A stretch of DNA of 59,264 nt from Collinsella aerofaciens (lineage in GTDB: Bacteria > Actinomycetota > Coriobacteriia > Coriobacteriales > Coriobacteriaceae). The notes under the pieces are model-generated. The model was given only the letters and a program-made list of their open reading frames with translations. It searched no databases and was not told the DNA's origin. The position numbers were made by a program, and so were the translations under genes. Location of the stretch: positions 1 through 59,264 of the forward strand of contig NZ_WQPK01000028.1 of the NCBI RefSeq assembly GCF_018785265.1, written 5' to 3'. This document shows positions 7,284-15,662 of this stretch, piece after piece (the stretch's first letter is position 1; every line of letters starts with the position of its first letter).

Positions 7284-9431
7284 TTACTTCCCCTGTACCA
7301 TGGTGAGCGAGATCTTCTTGCGGTCGCGATCGACCTTTTCGACCCACACCTTGACCGTGTCACCGACGCGCACCACGTCGCTCGGGTGCTTGACAAAGCG
7401 GTTGGCCAGCTTGGAGATGTGTACGAGGCCGTCCTGGTGCACGCCCACGTCGACGAAGGCGCCAAAGTCCACAACGTTGCGCACCGTGCCCTTGAGTTCC
7501 ATACCGGGCTCCAGGTCGTCGATGGAAAGCGCCGAGCGGCTAAAGACCACCTCGGGCGCGTCGTCGCGCGGGTCGCGGCCGGGCTTCTTGAGCTCGTTGA
7601 CAATGTCGATGAGCGTCAGGGTGCCGCAGTCCAGGTCGCTTGCCAGCGCCGAGATGCTGCCCAGGCGGCGCTCGATGTCGGGCACGCCGCCGCGGCTGAG
7701 CTCGCTTGCCGCCACACCGGCGCGCTCCAGGACGGACGTTGCCACCTCGTAGCTTTCGGGGTGGACGCTCGTTGCGTCGAGCGGGTTCTTACCGCCGCTA
7801 ATTCGCAAAAAGCCTGCAGCGTTGAGATATGCCTTGGGTCCCAGCTTGGGGACCTTCTTGAGCTGGCGGCGATCGGTGAAGGCGCCGTTTTCCTCGCGGA
7901 AAGCCACGATGTTCTTGGCCACGCTCGGCGTGATGCCCGAAACGTATCCCAGCAGGCTCGCGCTCGCGGTGTTGACGTCGACGCCCACGCGGTTGACGAC
8001 GTCCTCCACCACGTGGCCCAGGGTGCGCGAGAGCTCGGCCTGGTCAAGGTCGTGCTGGTACTGGCCCACGCCGATGGACTGGGGCGGAATCTTGACGAGC
8101 TCTGCCAGTGGGTCCTGCAGGCGGCGGCCCAGGCTCATGGCGCCGCGCACGGTGACGTCCAGGTCGGGATACTCCTGGCTCGCGAGCTCGGAGGCGGAGT
8201 ACACCGACGCGCCGGCCTCGTTAACAATGGTGTATCGCAGCCCAGGCGCCTGCTCGGCAATGAACTCCGAGACGACTTCCTCGGTCTCGCGGCTGGCGGT
8301 GCCGTTGCCGATGACGATGGTGTTGACGCCGTCCTTTTTGACGAGGCGGGCGAGCTCGCGCTTGGTGCCGGCGACGTCGTGGCGCGGCTTGGTGGGGTAG
8401 ACCACGCCGTGGTCGAGTAGCTTGCCGGTCTCGTCCATGACGGCGACCTTGCAGCCGGTGCGGTAGCCCGGATCGAGCGCGAGCACGCGGGCGCCGCGCA
8501 CGGGGCGCGCCGAGAGCAGGCCCTCGAGATTCTTGGCAAAGACGTTGATGGCCTCGGTCTGGGCGCGAACGGTGAGCTTGGCGCGGGCCTCGCGCTCCAG
8601 CGAGGGGGCCATGAGGCGCTTGTAACCGTCGGCGATGGCGGCGTCAAAGACGGGCGCGAAGACGCCCTGGCGCCGGGGCCAACGGCTGCCGAGGCGTGCC
8701 GTGGCGGCGGCGCCGTCGACGTTCACGCGCACGCGGAGCTTGCCCTCGCGCTCACCGCGGTCGATAGCCAGCACACGGTGGTTGGGGATGCGGCGCAGCG
8801 GCTCATCATAGCTGTAGTACGGCTCGTAGGGAGTCTTCTCGGCGGGGTCGGTCGCCTCGACGACGATATCGGCGGTGTTTTGCGTAAAGGCGCGCAGGTC
8901 GGCGACGTTCTCGGGGTCCTCGGCCACCGTCTCGGCCACGATGTCCGCCGCGCCGGCGAGCGCCTTTTCGGGCGTGTCGAAGCCGGCCTCCTCGTTGACG
9001 TATGCCGCGGCAGCGTCGAGTGCGCTGCCCTTGGCCGAGGCCTGCATGATGATCATGTTGGCAAGCGGCTCCAGGCCGGCCTCGTGGGCCTTCTGCGCGC
9101 GGGTCATACGCTTTTTGCGGTAGGGCTTGTAGAGGTCCTCGACACGCTGGAGCTGCGTGGCCTCGCGAATCTGTTGTTCGAGCTCGGGCGTAAGTTTGCC
9201 CTGGGCGTCGATGAGCAGAATGACGTCCTCTTTGCGCTGCTCAAGATTGCGCAGGTAAGACAGGCGCTCGTCGAGTGCGCGCAGGGCGACGTCGTCCATG
9301 CCGCCCGTGGCTTCTTTGCGGTAGCGCGAGATAAAGGGGATGGTGTTGCCCTCGTCGATGAGCTTGACGGCCGCCTCGATATTGGCGGCCTTAAGGTTGA
9401 GCTCGCGGGCGAGCTGGGCGATAAGATCCAT
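7284..9431 (-). CDS. tex: Tex-family transcription accessory protein with S1 domain
   Basis: A 715-aa Tex protein. ATG at 9431 is chosen because AAGGAG precedes it and the protein opens with MDLIAQLARELNL, typical for the family; the upstream in-frame extension lacks such a signal. Visible parts: N-terminal helical Tex region (TIPFISRYRKEATGGMDD), the YqgF-like RNase H fold (VLALDPGYRTGCKVAVMD), helix-hairpin-helix (NIVAFREENGAFTDRRQL), and a C-terminal S1 RNA-binding domain (GMELKGTVRNVVDFGAFVDVGV). Family members bind nucleic acid and associate with transcription. It is encoded alone, with palindromic DNA on both sides. Confidence 0.93.
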   Translation of the reverse strand: MDLIAQLARELNLKAANIEAAVKLIDEGNTIPFISRYRKEATGGMDDVALRALDERLSYLRNLEQRKEDVILLIDAQGKLTPELEQQIREATQLQRVEDLYKPYRKKRMTRAQKAHEAGLEPLANMIIMQASAKGSALDAAAAYVNEEAGFDTPEKALAGAADIVAETVAEDPENVADLRAFTQNTADIVVEATDPAEKTPYEPYYSYDEPLRRIPNHRVLAIDRGEREGKLRVRVNVDGAAATARLGSRWPRRQGVFAPVFDAAIADGYKRLMAPSLEREARAKLTVRAQTEAINVFAKNLEGLLSARPVRGARVLALDPGYRTGCKVAVMDETGKLLDHGVVYPTKPRHDVAGTKRELARLVKKDGVNTIVIGNGTASRETEEVVSEFIAEQAPGLRYTIVNEAGASVYSASELASQEYPDLDVTVRGAMSLGRRLQDPLAELVKIPPQSIGVGQYQHDLDQAELSRTLGHVVEDVVNRVGVDVNTASASLLGYVSGITPSVAKNIVAFREENGAFTDRRQLKKVPKLGPKAYLNAAGFLRISGGKNPLDATSVHPESYEVATSVLERAGVAASELSRGGVPDIERRLGSISALASDLDCGTLTLIDIVNELKKPGRDPRDDAPEVVFSRSALSIDDLEPGMELKGTVRNVVDFGAFVDVGVHQDGLVHISKLANRFVKHPSDVVRVGDTVKVWVEKVDRDRKKISLTMVQGK

Positions 9432-9511
9432 GGGACTCCTTGCGTTTAAGGTGCGTTTGCAACACAGGGCTACCAAGGATACCACCCGTCCCAAAAGGCT
9501 GTTTTGGGGCC

Positions 9512-9675
9512 GCGCCACGAAAACGGCCTATCTACTACGTTTGAACCGTATGGGTCGACCATCCCCCGGTTTTCCGAGAATGCGCAAGCCGTCTACCTGC
9601 GCTTTTGATTTTAGGAAATTCGGCATGGTTGAGGGTGGTCGGCTAAACGTAGTAGATAGGCCCATTTCGTGGCGC
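9512..9675. repeat. 164-bp element with 31-bp terminal inverted repeats
   Basis: The left arm 9512-9542 (starts GCGCCACGAAAACGGCC, ends CTACTACGTTT) and right arm 9645-9675 are complementary at 29 of 31 positions. The 102-bp interior has no usable ORF. It lies between tex and the Gfo/Idh gene. It resembles a MITE-like palindrome; no transposase is nearby. Confidence 0.75.
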
Positions 9676-9734
9676 ACGAACCAAGCTGAGGCGCAAAATG
9701 GCCCCTGCCCCAGAAAAATCGCCGGCAAGGTACC

Positions 9735-9769
9735 AAAAAGCCCCGCGGGCAGGAGGCTGCTCGCGGGGC
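9735..9769 (-). terminator. Terminator of the Gfo/Idh oxidoreductase gene
   Basis: Read on the minus strand, GCCCCGCG (9769-9762) pairs with CGCGGGGC (9747-9740) and is followed by a five-T run. It is about 75 bp after the oxidoreductase stop and fits a rho-independent terminator for that operon. Confidence 0.75.
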
Positions 9770-9843
9770 AAAGAAGAGGGGCTTGTTGGTGGCGGACCGA
9801 AGGGTTCGGCATGGGGGTTTCTGCCGCGGTCGCTCTTAAGGCA

Positions 9844-10884
9844 TTACAGCTCGACGAGCTGGCCGGTCTCGGCGGCCTCCTTGATAGCGTTAAGCAGCGT
9901 GAGCGTCTTGACGTTATCGGCGGGGGTCACGACGGGCTCGACCTCGCGGCGGACGACCTTCACAAAGTGCTTGAGCTGCATCTTGTGCGGCAGCGCCGGG
10001 TCCACGGCCGGGATCTCCATCTGCAGCGGCTTGTGCCAGTTAGAGGCGCCGTCGTAGGAGAACTGGTGCAGGCGGGGCAGCGACAGGGCGCCCTTAGTGC
10101 CGCCGATAAAGTAGGCGTCGGCGTCGAAGGGGCGGTACTGCGGATCCTCGCGAGCGGTTGCCTCCCAGTTCCAGGGGCTGGCGGTGGCGTCGGAGATGGT
10201 CATGCTTGCGAGCGCGCCATCGGCAAAACGGACGTTGACCACGGCGGAGTCCTCGGTCTCAAAACCGCGGGCGGCGCTGGACTGCATACCCTGGACGGCA
10301 ACGGGCTCGCCCAGCAGGTAGCGGAGCAGGTCGACGTCGTGAACCAGGTTGACCAGGATCGGGCCGGCACCCTTCTTACGGCGCCACTCGACGTCGAAGT
10401 ACTCGTCATTCTTATAGATCATGTAGTGGAAGCTCGACACGGTGAGCTTGCCCAGCTCGCCGGACTCGATGATCTCCTTGGCCTTGTTGACGAAGGGGTT
10501 GTGGCGACGGTGCTGACCTACGAGCACGGGCACGCCGGCGGTCTCGGCCTCGGCGGCGAAGGCCTGGGCATCCTCGAGATCGTTGGAGATCGGCTTTTCG
10601 ACCAGCGGCACGATGTTGCGCTTCACGGCCTCGCGGGCAACGCCCAGGTGCAGGTCGTTGGGGGTGGCGATAATGACGGCCTCGGGCTTGACCTCGTCCA
10701 TCATCTGAGCGGGATCGGTGTAAAACGGCACGCCGGCGGCCTCGGCCGTGGCGCGGGCGCCCTCAAAGGCGTCGGCGATGGCGACGAGCTCGGCCTCGGG
10801 CTCCTCGGTGACAAAGCGGATGTGGTTGCGGCCCATGGCGCCGGCGCCGATAACGGCAATGCGGACGGGGTTGAGCTCAGACAT
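9844..10884 (-). CDS. Gfo/Idh/MocA-family NAD(P)-dependent oxidoreductase
   Basis: A 346-aa oxidoreductase with an N-terminal Rossmann fold (VIGAGAMGRNHIR), the cofactor-binding EKP motif (LVEKPIS) and the family's substrate-binding His/Asp segment (LVNLVHDVDLLRYLLGE). Members oxidise or reduce hydroxyls of sugars, inositols or related polyols. AAGGAG lies 7 bp before ATG 10884. It is the last gene of a minus-strand set: SDR, MFS, then this gene. The set faces a LysR regulator, so it is probably part of an inducible pathway for a polyol, sugar acid or similar carbon source. The substrate is not determinable from sequence. Confidence 0.87.
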   Translation of the reverse strand: MSELNPVRIAVIGAGAMGRNHIRFVTEEPEAELVAIADAFEGARATAEAAGVPFYTDPAQMMDEVKPEAVIIATPNDLHLGVAREAVKRNIVPLVEKPISNDLEDAQAFAAEAETAGVPVLVGQHRRHNPFVNKAKEIIESGELGKLTVSSFHYMIYKNDEYFDVEWRRKKGAGPILVNLVHDVDLLRYLLGEPVAVQGMQSSAARGFETEDSAVVNVRFADGALASMTISDATASPWNWEATAREDPQYRPFDADAYFIGGTKGALSLPRLHQFSYDGASNWHKPLQMEIPAVDPALPHKMQLKHFVKVVRREVEPVVTPADNVKTLTLLNAIKEAAETGQLVEL

Positions 10885-10914
10885 TTCGACTCCTTAATAC
10901 TGGTGACCGGTGGA

Positions 10915-10945
10915 ATGCGACAAAGGGGCCGTCCCTTTGTCGCAT
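10915..10945. repeat. 31-bp palindrome, TGTGACAAAGGG family, copy 1
   Basis: Perfect 13-bp arms ATGCGACAAAGGG and CCCTTTGTCGCAT flank a 5-bp loop (GCCGT). It sits between the MFS gene stop and the oxidoreductase start. Other full copies are at 21497, 26521 and 32540. Half or degraded copies are near 23039, 27576 and 39150. Confidence 0.8.
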
Positions 10946-10953
10946 CGGTAAAA

Positions 10954-12210
10954 CTAGGCAGACTTCTTCTCGCTGTCGGAGACCATCATGTAGACGGTGA
11001 GCACGACGGCGATGGCGGCGATCACAATGGCGCCGTAGAAGGACTGCTGGTAGGCGGCGCTGCCGGCCTCGGCGTGATACAGCACGGCGGTGATGGGCTG
11101 GCTGATCCAGGTGGAAGCGGCATAGCCCAAAAACATGATGCCGTAGTTGACGCCGATGTTGCTGGTGCCAAAGGCGCCACCGGTGAGCGGCGGGTAGATG
11201 ACGAGCAGGGCGCCAAAGCTAAAGCCGAGCAGGGCGAGCGCCACAAAGAACATGCTCTGCGTAAAGCTCATCGACATGATGACGAGTGCGACGATGGTGA
11301 CGACAAGGCTGATGAGCAGCGACTTATAGGCGCCGAGCTTGTCGATGATCTGGCCAAAGGACAGACGGCCGACCAGGTTGGCGCAGGTGTTGACGGAGAC
11401 GACCACGCCGCCGAGGGCGACGGCCGCGGCGCTCGTGGGGTCGGCGAAGAGCTGGACGGCGGCGATGGAGGCAACCTTGCCCACGAGCAGGGTGCCCGCG
11501 GTGGCGGCAAAGGCGAAGGTGACGATGAGGACCCAGAAGCGCGGGGTCTTGACCATCTCGCCCGGGGTGAGGTCGCCGAAGGTGCCGGCATGTGCGCCAC
11601 CCTTGGGGGCCTCGAAGCCCTCGGGCAGCCAGCCGGCCTCGGGGGCCTTCAGGAACAGGGCGGAGGTGGCGATTGTCACAAAGAAAATGACGCCGAGCGC
11701 CTTAAGGGCGCCAAAGATGCCCAGGCTCGGGATGAGCAGCGAGGCGAGCACCGGGGACAGCACGGCGGGACCGGCGGTCGAAGCGGCCAGGGTGATGCCG
11801 GAGGCGAGACCCTTCTTGTCGATGAACCACTTTTGGCCGGTGGTGAGCGCGGGGTTGTAGCCCAGGCCGTTGCCGATGGCGGCGACGAGCGAGAACCACA
11901 GGTAGAACTGCCACGGCTCGGTGACGGTGCCGGACATGAACCAGCCCAGGCCGTAGCACGCGGCGGCGGCGATCACGACGTTGCGCGGGCCGATCTTATC
12001 GGAGATGCGGCCGGCGAAGATGCCCGTCACGGCCATGATGGTCTGAAAGACCGGGAAGGCCCAGGTAAGAGCGCTGGACCACTCGGGGTAGACGGCGAGC
12101 AGGTTCTTGCTCACGACGGAATACAGCGCGATGGAGCTGATGAAGAACATGGTGACGCACGCGGCGGAAAGCACGACGGCGCGACCCTTGTTGGAGTTGG
12201 TGGAAGCCAT
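10954..12210 (-). CDS. MFS transporter, oxalate/formate antiporter (OFA)-like
   Basis: A 418-aa integral membrane protein with about 12 predicted helices in two six-helix bundles and a Gly-rich loop between helices 2 and 3 (GRISDKIGPRNVV), typical of the major facilitator superfamily. The central loop carries GFEAPKGGAHAGTFGDLTPGEM. Overall pattern resembles OFA-family carboxylate antiporters, which exchange organic anions, but specificity is not visible. It lies between an SDR gene and a Gfo/Idh oxidoreductase on the same strand, so it probably imports the substrate of, or exports the product from, those enzymes. A TGTGACAAAGGG-type palindrome separates it from the next gene. Confidence 0.85.
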   Translation of the reverse strand: MASTNSNKGRAVVLSAACVTMFFISSIALYSVVSKNLLAVYPEWSSALTWAFPVFQTIMAVTGIFAGRISDKIGPRNVVIAAAACYGLGWFMSGTVTEPWQFYLWFSLVAAIGNGLGYNPALTTGQKWFIDKKGLASGITLAASTAGPAVLSPVLASLLIPSLGIFGALKALGVIFFVTIATSALFLKAPEAGWLPEGFEAPKGGAHAGTFGDLTPGEMVKTPRFWVLIVTFAFAATAGTLLVGKVASIAAVQLFADPTSAAAVALGGVVVSVNTCANLVGRLSFGQIIDKLGAYKSLLISLVVTIVALVIMSMSFTQSMFFVALALLGFSFGALLVIYPPLTGGAFGTSNIGVNYGIMFLGYAASTWISQPITAVLYHAEAGSAAYQQSFYGAIVIAAIAVVLTVYMMVSDSEKKSA

Positions 12211-12276
12211 TGGACTCTTTCTAATCGATACGGGGGAGGAACAGGCGTGTCTGCGGGTCCTCCCTGTCGGGTTGGT

Positions 12277-13158
12277 TTACTGGTCAGTCGGCTTGGCGAC
12301 GCCGGACTCATCGGACCAGAGCTCGACACCCTTGTTCTTAAGGTAGTTGTCGGCATAGGCGCGACGGCCGCCGGGTTTGGCGGTGAGGTCGCCCATCATG
12401 TTGGAGAAGCCGCCGTCGACCTTGATGGCGTCGCCGGTGGTAAAGTCCGAGCGCTTGGACGCCAGGAACATGACGGCGTTGGCGATATCGCTGACCTCGC
12501 CGATGCGGCGCGTGGCGATCAGGCGGCTGCGGCTCTTTTCGACCTCGGGGTCGGCGTAGAAATTGGCCGACATCGGGGTCTTAACGAAGCAGGGCTCGAC
12601 GCAGTTGGAGCGGACGCCGTAGGGGCCCCACTCGGCGGCGAGCATCTTGGACATCATGTTGACGCCCGCCTTGGTGGAGCTGTACACGCCCGAGAACGTC
12701 TCGGGGGAGTGGCTGGCGACGGTCGAGATGTGCACCAGGCGGCCCTGGCCGGCCTTGATCATCTCTCGACCAAAACGCTGCGAGGTGATGAAGTAGCCGG
12801 TGAGGTTGACGTTGAGCACCTGCTCCCAGTCGCTCAGCGGCAGGTCCTCCATGGCGGCGAAGCGCAGGATGCCGGCGGTGTTGACGAGGACGTCGACACG
12901 GCCGAAGTCGGCGATGGTGGCGTCGACGGCGGCCTGAACCTCGGCCTCGTCGGTGGCGTTCATCTTGTAGCCCTCGGCGTGGATGCCAAACTCGGCGGCG
13001 AGGTCGGCGGCTGCGGCCTTGACCTTTTCCTCGTCCAGATCGAGCAGGACGACGTTGGCGCCGTTGCGGGCGAACTCGCGGCAAATCTCGACGCCCATAC
13101 CGCCGAGCGCGCCAGTCACGGCGCAGACATCGCCCTCGAGCTTAAGCCAATTGCTCAT
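12277..13158 (-). CDS. Short-chain dehydrogenase/reductase
   Basis: A 293-aa classical SDR. It has the cofactor loop TGALGGMG near residue 15, Asp after beta-2 (LLDLDEEK) that favours NAD(H), the NTAGIL motif and a catalytic Tyr-x-x-x-Lys in GVYSSTKAG. It oxidises or reduces an alcohol or ketone. It is the first gene of the minus-strand cluster and divergent from the LysR gene. The family is certain, the substrate is not. The C-terminal ~35 residues are longer than the usual 250-aa SDR core and Trp/Asp rich. Confidence 0.88.
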   Translation of the reverse strand: MSNWLKLEGDVCAVTGALGGMGVEICREFARNGANVVLLDLDEEKVKAAAADLAAEFGIHAEGYKMNATDEAEVQAAVDATIADFGRVDVLVNTAGILRFAAMEDLPLSDWEQVLNVNLTGYFITSQRFGREMIKAGQGRLVHISTVASHSPETFSGVYSSTKAGVNMMSKMLAAEWGPYGVRSNCVEPCFVKTPMSANFYADPEVEKSRSRLIATRRIGEVSDIANAVMFLASKRSDFTTGDAIKVDGGFSNMMGDLTAKPGGRRAYADNYLKNKGVELWSDESGVAKPTDQ

Positions 13159-13278
13159 AGGAACTTCCCTTCTTGTGCCTCCCGGTGGGTCGCTCCCATT
13201 AATCGACCCACGTGGTTTTCGCTGGTTATCGTATGCTTTACATTTGCGCAGGTGAATTGCATATTTGTTAGAATGGCG

Positions 13279-13293
13279 TTAACCAATGGTTTA
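13279..13293. promoter_or_regulatory. Candidate LysR-type operator in the divergent promoter region
   Basis: TTAACCAATGGTTTA is a near-perfect 15-bp dyad with the T-N11-A geometry common in LysR operators. It lies midway between the SDR gene and the LysR gene. Binding by the neighbouring LysR protein is inference. Confidence 0.4.
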
Positions 13294-13391
13294 TAGCTCG
13301 CAAGACAATGCGCCTTTAATTGAGTGTGTGACCTGCCAAAAAGACCCCCTTCGGCAGTGCATGGGCATACGTCTGGAAACAGGAGATTGAC

Positions 13392-14270
13392 GTGTACGAT
13401 CGACGACTCGAGGCCATATCGGCCGCCGCTGAGTTGGGAAGCTTCTCGCGGGCGGCGGCAAAATTGCGCGTGTCGACCCCGGCGCTCGTCAAGCAGGTGT
13501 CGGGCTTCGAGGCCGAGTTTGGCATCACGTTGTTCGAGCGCTCGCATTCTGGTGTTAAGGTGACGCCGGCAGGTGCTCTGCTGGTGGACGATGCACGTTC
13601 GATCATGCGGCAGTCCGAGGACGCGCTACGCCGTGCCCGACGCGCGGCGGGCGATGGCGGGGCCGTGCGTCTGGGCGTGTCGATGATGTGTCCGGGGCGC
13701 CAGACGCTGTCGATGTGGACGGGCGTACACGAGCTGGAGCCATCGTTGCGCTTCGAGATCGTGCCGGTGAGCGACCTCTACGACGAACGCGAATCCGTCA
13801 TGCGCAGCCTTGGTCGCGAGGTGGATGTAGTGCAGTCGAGTTTTTCGACCCCGCGCTGGGGTGATGCCTGCCAAAAGCTCCGCATCGTTAACGTGACGTT
13901 TTATATCGACGTGCCACGGACGAGCCCGCTGGCGCGCAAGAAACGCATTACGGTTGCCGACTTAGAGGGCATGCGCCTGCGCGTGCTCCGCCACGGCAAC
14001 GACGCTATGGACAGCCTGCGTATCGATCTGTTGGCAGACGGCGGCGTGGACGTGATCGATGTGGACAGCTTCGACTTTGCGCTCTTTAACGAGGCGGAGG
14101 AAAAGGGCGACGCGGTACTCACCTGCGGAGCGTGGTCGGGGGTGCACCCAGCCTTTGTGGGCGTGCCGTTCCTGTGCGGCCGCGAGGTGCCGGTCTTTCT
14201 GCACTACCCGCTCGAGCCCACCCTCCAAGTCCAAAAATTCGTCAACGCCATGGCCCAACTCCTCAAATAG
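13392..14270 (+). CDS. LysR-family transcriptional regulator
   Basis: A 292-aa LysR protein. The N-terminal winged HTH reads LEAISAAAELGSFSRAAAKLRVSTPALVKQ in register (residues 5-34), followed by the linker helix and a periplasmic-binding-protein-like effector domain. GTG 13392 follows AGGAG by 6 bp. It is divergently placed from the SDR-MFS-oxidoreductase set, and LysR regulators usually control the divergent neighbour. The effector would then be the cluster's substrate or an intermediate. A palindrome between the two starts is a candidate operator. Confidence 0.88.
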   Translation: MYDRRLEAISAAAELGSFSRAAAKLRVSTPALVKQVSGFEAEFGITLFERSHSGVKVTPAGALLVDDARSIMRQSEDALRRARRAAGDGGAVRLGVSMMCPGRQTLSMWTGVHELEPSLRFEIVPVSDLYDERESVMRSLGREVDVVQSSFSTPRWGDACQKLRIVNVTFYIDVPRTSPLARKKRITVADLEGMRLRVLRHGNDAMDSLRIDLLADGGVDVIDVDSFDFALFNEAEEKGDAVLTCGAWSGVHPAFVGVPFLCGREVPVFLHYPLEPTLQVQKFVNAMAQLLK

Positions 14271-14389
14271 CTATCGTGTCGATGATTCTTTAATTCCCGT
14301 CCTAGAAAAATCATCTGGTAGAGTTGACCTCACGTGAATTCCAGCACGTTGCGTACTACCTGTGCTTTTGTCATTTGGGGAGTGAACTT

Positions 14390-15481
14390 GTGAATACTTC
14401 TGTCGCCAAGAAAGCCAGCCGGGCGGTGCGCCTGCTCATGATGGTGCTCACGGCAGTTCTCATCTTCTTCTTCATCAATGTTATGCTGCTCGTCTCCGAT
14501 ATCCAGGGCACGGCGCGCGTGGTCAATTACGCCGGTCTGGTGCGCGGTACCACGCAGCGAATCGTTAAGCTCGAGGATGCGGGCCAGCCTCAAGATGACC
14601 TGCTCAAAGCCGTGGATTCATACATCAACGGTTTGCGTTACGGAAGTGACGACCTCAACCTCGTCCGTCTCGACGACGATGAGTATCAGGCAAAAATGAC
14701 CGAGCTTGCAAATTTTTTTGATGAGCTTTGCGCCGAGATCATCCGCGTGCGCGAAGTCGGCTATGAGAACACCGACATCATCCCTATGAGCGAGGAGTTC
14801 TTTGGCATTTGCGACGATGCTACGCGACTCGCAGAGGACTACTCTCAGGAGAAGGCGTCGGCGCTCAACTATCTCGAGGGCTTGGTGATCATCGACATCA
14901 TGGGCTTGGTGGCGACCTTTGCGGTCGAACTTGTTCGCGCGGTGCGAACTGCCGCGCTCAATCGCGAACTGCAGAGCAAAGTCTATCTCGACGAAGCCAC
15001 GGGACTGCCCAACAAGAACAAGTGCGAGGAGGTCTTGGGGCAGGAGCAGCCTGTCTCCGCGGAGGCGCCCGTTGCGATGTGCGTCTTCGACCTTAACAAT
15101 CTGCATACGGTCAATAACAACTTCGGCCACGAGAAAGGCGACGAATACATCCGTTCTTTTGCCCAGCAGCTGGGGCTCGTGGCGTCCGAGACCTGCTTTG
15201 TGGGCCGCGACGGCGGCGATGAGTTTATCGCGGTGCTGCGGGATACCGATCGAGCTGCCGTGGAGTCCTGTCTCGCTCAGGTTCGTGCGAACGTGAACGA
15301 GTATTCCGAGGTTCACCCCGACATGCCTATCAGCTATGCGGTGGGCTACGCGCTTTCCAGTGATTTTGATGAACCGCCTACCATGCGTGAACTCTTTTCC
15401 CAGGCCGACAAAAACATGTACATCGACAAGAACCGCGTAAAGACAGCCGAGGCAGCCGGGCCGCAACACGAGGAACGGTAA
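14390..15481 (+). CDS. Membrane-anchored GGDEF-domain diguanylate cyclase
   Basis: A 363-aa protein with N-terminal (about 15-37) and mid (about 165-182) membrane helices enclosing a ~125-residue extracytoplasmic region, then a GGDEF domain. The active-site loop is GGDEF at residues 275-279 (VGRDGGDEFIAVL), so c-di-GMP synthesis is plausible. The upstream Asp/Asn/Phe metal region reads FDLNNLHTVNNNFGHEKGDE. No RxxD inhibitory site is evident five residues ahead of the motif. GTG 14390 is preferred because GGGGAG precedes it. No EAL or HD-GYP domain is present. The sensed signal is unknown. Confidence 0.88.
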   Translation: MNTSVAKKASRAVRLLMMVLTAVLIFFFINVMLLVSDIQGTARVVNYAGLVRGTTQRIVKLEDAGQPQDDLLKAVDSYINGLRYGSDDLNLVRLDDDEYQAKMTELANFFDELCAEIIRVREVGYENTDIIPMSEEFFGICDDATRLAEDYSQEKASALNYLEGLVIIDIMGLVATFAVELVRAVRTAALNRELQSKVYLDEATGLPNKNKCEEVLGQEQPVSAEAPVAMCVFDLNNLHTVNNNFGHEKGDEYIRSFAQQLGLVASETCFVGRDGGDEFIAVLRDTDRAAVESCLAQVRANVNEYSEVHPDMPISYAVGYALSSDFDEPPTMRELFSQADKNMYIDKNRVKTAEAAGPQHEER

Positions 15482-15501
15482 GCCTGTAACAGAAGGTATA
15501 G

Positions 15502-15541
15502 AAAAGCCTCCGCAGCTCGTGTGTGCTGCGGAGGCTTTATT
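15502..15541 (+). terminator. Terminator after the GGDEF gene
   Basis: AAAGCCTCCGCAGC (15503-15516) pairs with GCTGCGGAGGCTTT (15525-15538), followed by ATTCGTT. The loop is 8 nt. It starts ~20 bp after the stop of the diguanylate cyclase gene. Confidence 0.8.
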
Positions 15542-15569
15542 CGTTGCGAAGCATTGTGTTTGGGTCGTT

Positions 15570-15651
15570 GAGATGAGTCGATTTGCCCCGAAAGAGGAGG
15601 GCATTGACCTTAGGGTCATGCCCGACGAATGAGCGGCAAATCGGCCATCTC
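15570..15651. repeat. Nested palindrome between convergent genes
   Basis: Outer arms GAGATGAGTCGATTTGCC (15570-15587) and GGCAAATCGGCCATCTC (15635-15651) pair with an internal mismatch region. An inner stem pairs GGGCATTGACC with GGTCATGCCC (15599-15623). It lies just before the minus-strand ABC gene's stop and is another intergenic palindrome. Confidence 0.55.
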
Positions 15652-15662
15652 GGCGAGCCGAA

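Noticed and set aside
6714-8420. Plus-strand frame running from transaldolase into tex
   Set aside because: It overlaps two real genes and contains their antisense; only the short GFHILP repeat within it is meaningful.
9340-13296. A 1318-codon plus-strand open frame across the Gfo/MFS/SDR cluster
   Set aside because: It is antisense to three well-recognised genes; its Gly/Asp/His-rich translation is an artefact of high GC.
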